Below, piece after piece: positions 59,418 through 64,000 of a DNA stretch of 64,000 nt. The notes under the pieces are model-generated. The model searched no databases and had not been told where the DNA came from. It was given only the letters and a program-made list of their open reading frames with translations. The DNA comes from Pogostemon cablin (Eukaryota > Streptophyta > Magnoliopsida > Lamiales > Lamiaceae), in assembly GCA_023678885.1 (NCBI GenBank), contig CM043009.1, positions 15,741,117 through 15,805,116 of the forward strand, in the 5' to 3' direction. Made by a program: the position numbers and the translations under genes. Numbering within the stretch: position 1 is the stretch's first letter; each line of letters opens with the position of its first letter.

Positions 59418-60806
59418 TGTTGGCGCTCGATCGTTTGGTTAACGTGACCCGTTAGGGTTCCATGAATTTCTAACAAGCAGCGGAAGCAAGTAAACATGAA
59501 ACGCATTACCTTTCACCAATGTATGTTGATGAAGATTGATTCTCGCAGGCAGCATGCGCGGTCCCACAAGAATGGCCATAACTTCCTCGTCTGACGTCGG
59601 AATTGAGTGATCTTTACATTCAAACGATCCTCTCTTCGACGGCTTTCCGTCAGTATATTGATCATCAAATTCTGAGTACTGTATAAATTTATACAAATTT
59701 CACAAGGTCACGGACAGCAGCAGCAAACTACCTTCTGATCTTCTGCTGTATGTCCCAAGTCCGATCTCGACGTCGTGTGGGCGACGATCTACGAGACCTC
59801 CTCAATCTGCTCTCAACCCTCATCACCCGTAAATAATGAATTAGATTAGGGTTCCAGATAAGCTGAGGTGACTTATATACATGGGCTACAGTAGGGACCA
59901 TGAGGAGAAATTGGGTTGGGCCTCCATTGGGCTTAAGTATCCAAGCTTAGCCCAAAGCTTATACTTAAGTCCAATAATAATAATATATTCTACTAAAATA
60001 TTATTACTGCACTACCATACCAATCCCAAAATTACGTTTTGGGCTCCTTCTTATTATGAGCCCGTTAGTCTCCCCATGTTTAAGATATACAATGTCCATT
60101 AATTAATTTAAGTTACTGACAACTCAATTAATTAATATCTCATCCAAGAGTAGTACCACTCAACCTCATTATCATGCCGGAATAAATTCCACCTGTAGGG
60201 TTTACATGATAATCCTTATGAGCTCCTCAAGGGGACATCATCAACCTATGACGGACACGGATTCCTTCTACAATCAACAGCACACCATAGAGACAGCACT
60301 ACTTCCCAACTCACCGAGTTTATTGATTTAATTGCATGTAAATCTCACCCATTGATGAATCAAAGAAATACATACTGCCCTATGTGTCGAGGTTATTTTA
60401 TAGGGATTAAGAGCACGAACATCCATAATAACTGAGATCAAGTTCTCCTATAAGTCAGTATAAATCGAACGATCTCAAGCGGTCCTGCTCAATACACACA
60501 AGTGCACTAATGTGATTCTATAGCCAAGACAAGCTAATACCAAACCACACTACAACCATCCCGATAGAGAGTCCCCGTCTATCTCGATTGTGAGCATCTG
60601 TTTATACTTTATAAGGAAACCGATAATATGATCTTCCGCGTGTTGTCGCACAACATATTATCTACAGTATAAAGTAAGTGGACTATTGCATCGAACATAT
60701 AAATAAATTATAAGATGCAATCATTTGATCATATGATTCTCATTTCAAATTAATTGTTATAACATTGTTCATACAAAAAGCTAGACTTTTAGTTTACAAT
60801 CCAACA
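59418..60806 (-). repeat. Copia 2 5' LTR
   Basis: Plus-strand ends TGTTGGCGCTC and CAATCCAACA. Partner of 52350-53738. Confidence 0.95.
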
Positions 60807-61088
60807 GGTCGACCTCCTAGATCCTAGCTCGGTGGGTTTGACCTTCGAGCACCCCCAACTCAGCTCGAGCTTGTGCCGAGTTGGGTCTTTCTTACTTTGT
60901 TACATGCTGCTTCCGACTCTAATATGTTTTTCCCTGTTTTAGGCCTTCAAAACTCACAAAAACACCTTAATAGCCTCAAAATCATGCAAATACTTAAATG
61001 TACATAATTTCATGCAAAAATAATAACTTTTCTAAGCAAAATGTTGTAATGTGTACACTTAAAAATGCGTGAAATTTCACTCTTAACA
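60807..61088 (-). repeat. Remnant of the 5' LTR of the deleted Athila-type element
   Basis: It aligns with 50815-51106 (ctcgagcttgtgccgagttg, ctctaatatgtttttccct, aacaccttaatagcct). It ends CTTAACA at 61088 and is followed by the TATAT target duplication. One short stretch with the second gccgagtt unit is missing relative to the left LTR. Confidence 0.88.
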
Positions 61089-62540
61089 TATATATCCTTT
61101 AAAACAGAATATTATACTCTTGAACGCGTTATGTGTCTAGCGCATAAGAGACCATCTTTATCTCTTTTTTTATTATTAAAAAATGTCTTGAATGTTCATT
61201 CTTAGAAACTTCTCGATTATTTTCTCTTTTATAATATTTTTCCACAAACATATCACTAGTTTTATTATTAATATTTTCTTAAGCACTAGGATCATGTTTA
61301 AATCCCACGTATAATATATATATTTTAAATAATTTCATGTTTCCCAATTTTATTACGAACATCTTTATCATCTCTATCGTTGTAATTTTATAAATCTTTC
61401 TTATTCAAGATATTTTCATTTTTAATTACACTATCATTTTTTTATATATTTTTTCTATTATTTTTATTTTTAACTTTCAACACATTAAAATTATGTAATT
61501 CATCATTCTCTCTTAATTCTTTTTTCTCATTTAATATTCTCTATGTTCATATAATTTTTTTTTATTTAATTGAAATACAGTTGGTTTTTTCCCAGTGCAT
61601 AAAAATATTCAAGGGTATAACATATTTTTTTTAAAGGGATGCACTTTAATTAATAAAATATTATTTTTTTCAATGAAAAAATCATTGAAATATGAAGAAT
61701 ATCAAATTTTGATTTAAAAAATAAAAAAGGATATAATACTAAAAAGTTTAATACTCACTATTAAATTGTATAAAATTAAAATTGGGCATACAATTGCATC
61801 ATTACACAATTGAAGAGCCCACTTCATGCCTTTGCCCCCTTTGTAAATAACTTTCTCGTTGAATAGCCCAGTTCACCCCTTATAAATTTATAAATGCACA
61901 ATATTTTTAGAATTGACCAATTTTCAAATTCTTTTCTTTATTTATTTTCTCTCCTTACCAGACATTATATAATGGTCAAATTTAATAAAAAGTATTGGTA
62001 GCTCAACAGTAGACTACCTAAAATACAAGTCAAAACCCACATGTTGTAGTCCTACATAATACCATACATGATAAGTCACTGATCGCTATACATAATAGCT
62101 ATATATGTGGCAGCCAGGTGTCCCATAATGCAATTCCACAGGACGGCCTCCCATAGAAATTACTCCACGGCTTCACCTAGCGATGTGGCATCTCCACATA
62201 AAAGGAACACCTCGTAGCTTGGCAGCGACATGACAGACTCGCCCTTTAGCACTCCTCCCAGCTCTGACATCTTGTTAGACATGACATACCGTAGAAGCCC
62301 AACCACCACCGCAGCTCGACATTCATGTTCTATTAAAGTGCCGCTGATGTAGCTCTACCGCAACCCTTGGCCTAGCCAGGTGATCACACGACACCAATGC
62401 TTCAGCGGCCCAACCGCCACTCATCACATCCAATCCATCACTTTTTGGCTTTTATTTGGAGTACTGTGGCTTCTAACTCCTCGTGGTAGCATAGTGGATA
62501 CTCCCAAGGCGGGAAACATCAAATCTCATGGATCTCATCG
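61089..62540. other. AT-rich stretch leading into a Gypsy LTR, start not located
   Basis: 61089-61990 is low-complexity AT-rich DNA without a gene. From about 62040 the composition changes to that of the LTR body of the element on the right (cagccaggtgtcccataatg onward). I could not fix the TG start. Confidence 0.5.
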
Positions 62541-64000
62541 CATCAGAGAAAATATATAAATAGAAAGTAAGTCTACATCCTAGGAGCAAAGGTTCTCATG
62601 ATTACGCCGCATTTAATGTGTCCCGGATCTTCGCCTAATAATAGCGCCGGGACCATCCGATAAAGATCATCTCACTTTCATTACCAAAAATAGCCAGAAC
62701 ACTCTTACTTCCCTCTTGTAATTTTCCATATAAGCTTAGTTTTGTAATCCTTCATATAATTACTTACCAAAATAGAAAGAAAATAGAGTTTTAATCATTA
62801 TCAGTGTTGTTTTCGTCGGTTTATTCATATTCCAATTCCAAAATATATTCTATTAAAATCACACATCAATATTTTGGTGCTAGAAGGAGGGCCCTGCCCT
62901 CACTCACTCTATTTTTCTATCTTTTACTTTTTAAATCCATCACGCGCTCATCTTGTTGAGATGTTGGAAGGAAGAAGCTCTCACGGAGCCAATTCCCTTC
63001 CAAATAATGTTTACAATGGCGTGCATATTCCAGATGACCTTGCTGAGCTATGAGAACTTGTAGTTTCTCTAACTTAGTGGCTAGCCTTGACAGAGAGAGC
63101 TAACAATGGCGTCAACGCCCAGGCAGCCAACAACCCCAAGCCAGGCTGAGCTTCAGCAGTAGTGACACTCGCACTATAACTTTTACAACTCACTTTAGAA
63201 GATCAGCCTCACAGCGACCCGTACCTCATGGAAGAAGAGCAAGACCTAATGCTCATGATGTAATACATGAATGTCAGGAAAGAAATCAGCAAGAGGGGAA
63301 TCAACGTGCTAACAATAATCCGCGCCCTGCTGCAAGCTTAGGTTCTCAACGTCGCGGGTGTCAGAAAAGAAATCAGCAAGAGGGGGGGTCAAAGAGTTAA
63401 CCACGGCCCACATCCCACTGTAAGCTCAGGTGCTCAACCTCGAGGACCTGTCCATGATAGAATAGGCCGTCCGGATCTACGGCAAAACTTTAATGCTCGG
63501 CGTGCTAGAAACCAACCTACTGCCTCTACCCAGTTATTCGCACCTGCTTCCGAGGAAGCTCATATGGAAAGACGGCAACCTATTCACCCTGAAGACCAAG
63601 CCGACAACAGTCGGGAGAATGTCCCTATCAGAAATGATATCTTGGAAGCCCTACTGAGAAGAATGGAAGATTTGGAGAATATCCAACTCCTCGAGCACCC
63701 TCTTGCTGGACAGTCACCTCTCTCACCAGAGATTCTAAGACAATCATTATAAGCAAAGATCAAACTACCACAGGTCCCGCAGTACGATGGTGGATAAAGC
63801 ACAGGGTCGACGAACTGTCGACACTTTCCTTTCACATTGGGGGATAAAGCACACCAATAGTTTTCTTCTCTTCCTCCGCACTCCATCTTTAGTTGGAAAG
63901 AGTAGCGGCAATTGTTCTGCACACAATACGCTTATGCAAGCAAAGAAAAGGCGCCTAAGCAGGATTTGGCAAGCATTAAACAAGCCCCCGATGAGTCCAC
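62541..64000 (+). mobile_element. 5' end of a Ty3/Gypsy retrotransposon
   Basis: A TATA-like box (aaatatataaatag, near 62548) lies in the LTR. The LTR ends near 62868 (cacaca). A primer-site-like sequence TTTGGTGCTAGAAGGAGG follows from 62872, a form common at this place in plant Gypsy elements. A gag-like region runs on to the window edge. The 3' part lies outside. Confidence 0.72.
62961..63800 (+). pseudogene. Gypsy gag, disrupted N-terminal part
   Basis: An ATG at 62961 starts MLEGRSSHGANSLPNNVYNG and stops after about 30 codons. 63564-63752 is open (ILEALLRRMEDLENIQLLEH, then PLSPEILRQSL). Read through its stop, it continues with KIKLPQVPQYDGG, the usual entry to the Gypsy gag domain (P..I....LP....P....YDG). 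Between them, near 63273 and 63360, a unit beginning gtcag.aaagaaatcagcaa is tandemly repeated with a period of about 87 bp. Stops and frame changes make it non-functional. Confidence 0.7.

Larger units (their letters stand above)
52350..60806 (-). mobile_element. Ty1/Copia retrotransposon 2, coding region ruined, LTRs nearly identical
   Basis: LTRs are 59418-60806 (5') and 52350-53738 (3'), each 1389 bp and differing by about 25-30 bases by eye (roughly 2%). GGTCG lies at 52345-52349 and 60807-60811. PBS is at 59404-59415 and the purine tract at 53739-53751. It belongs to the same family as Copia 1 (shared LTR ends, gag start, leader blocks). The insertion lies inside an Athila-type LTR remnant. 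Coding sequence between about 53752 and 56660 is shortened and full of stops. Confidence 0.95.
49428..61088 (-). mobile_element. Athila-type element, internally deleted, TSD TATAT
   Basis: Left LTR is 49428-51106. A remnant of internal 3' region follows (51107 to about 52335). A right LTR remnant follows (about 52336-52349 plus 60807-61088), split by Copia 2. TATAT lies at 49423-49427 and 61089-61093. On the minus strand the 5' LTR is therefore only its first about 300 bp, fused directly to the 3' end of the internal region. PBS, gag and pol are gone. The junction near 52335-52340 lies at the word acatgtcatgg. Confidence 0.85.

Noticed and set aside
59881..60102. ORF of 73 codons, also found at 52813-53034
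   Set aside because: The duplication is explained by the two LTRs of Copia 2. It is not a duplicated gene.
62482..62530. tRNA-like stretch (gtggtagcatagtggata)
   Set aside because: Resembles part of a tRNA arm, but no complete fold or B box was found. It lies within the Gypsy LTR.

Overview
The window is plant nuclear DNA, almost certainly from a eudicot. The evidence is one intron-rich vacuolar processing enzyme gene, a plant-type pectin methylesterase inhibitor relic, Ty1/Copia and Ty3/Gypsy (Athila-type) retrotransposons with plant tRNA primer sites, PIF/Harbinger remains and many Stowaway/Tourist MITEs. I cannot name the species. About two thirds of the window is transposable element. 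Only one protein gene looks intact.

Layout. 1-20948 is a nest of LTR retrotransposons. A minus-strand Athila-type element (gag and 5' LTR at 18417-20948) is interrupted by a second minus-strand array of the form LTR - internal - LTR - internal (1-18416). Its visible complete internal region has gag but no pol. One LTR of that array is split by a nearly complete plus-strand Copia element (2986-11656, target duplication GGGTG). The outermost Athila element itself sits beside a decayed PIF/Harbinger element (about 21100-23297). 23300-29200 is AT-rich, with a Copia tail fragment, a 993-bp TIR element holding an ORF, two Stowaway MITEs and a perfect 123-bp tandem duplication.

29241-33335 (minus) is a nine-exon beta-type vacuolar processing enzyme (legumain) gene, intact at every splice junction, encoding 495 residues. 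33800-35460 upstream holds three TIR elements. 36476-37063 (minus) is a pectin methylesterase/invertase inhibitor gene with one in-frame TAG. 37400-49200 is intergenic, with more MITEs and two solo LTRs (40785-42234 and 46618-48471).

49428-61088 is an internally deleted Athila-type element (TSD TATAT). Its truncated right LTR was later hit by a minus-strand Copia element (52350-60806, TSD GGTCG) of the same family as the first. The two LTRs of this Copia are nearly identical although its coding region is ruined. The right edge (about 62540-64000) is the 5' end of another Ty3/Gypsy element on the plus strand, with a broken gag.

The genes do not form a pathway. The story here is layered transposition, deletion and tandem duplication around one living protease gene. 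The best candidates for something undescribed are a pol-less Athila LTR array, long Copia leaders with conserved duplicated blocks and variable cargo, a 132-bp duplication ending exactly at the LTR boundary, and a defective Copia that seems to have moved recently. Exon boundaries and TSDs were read by eye. Divergence values are rough visual estimates.
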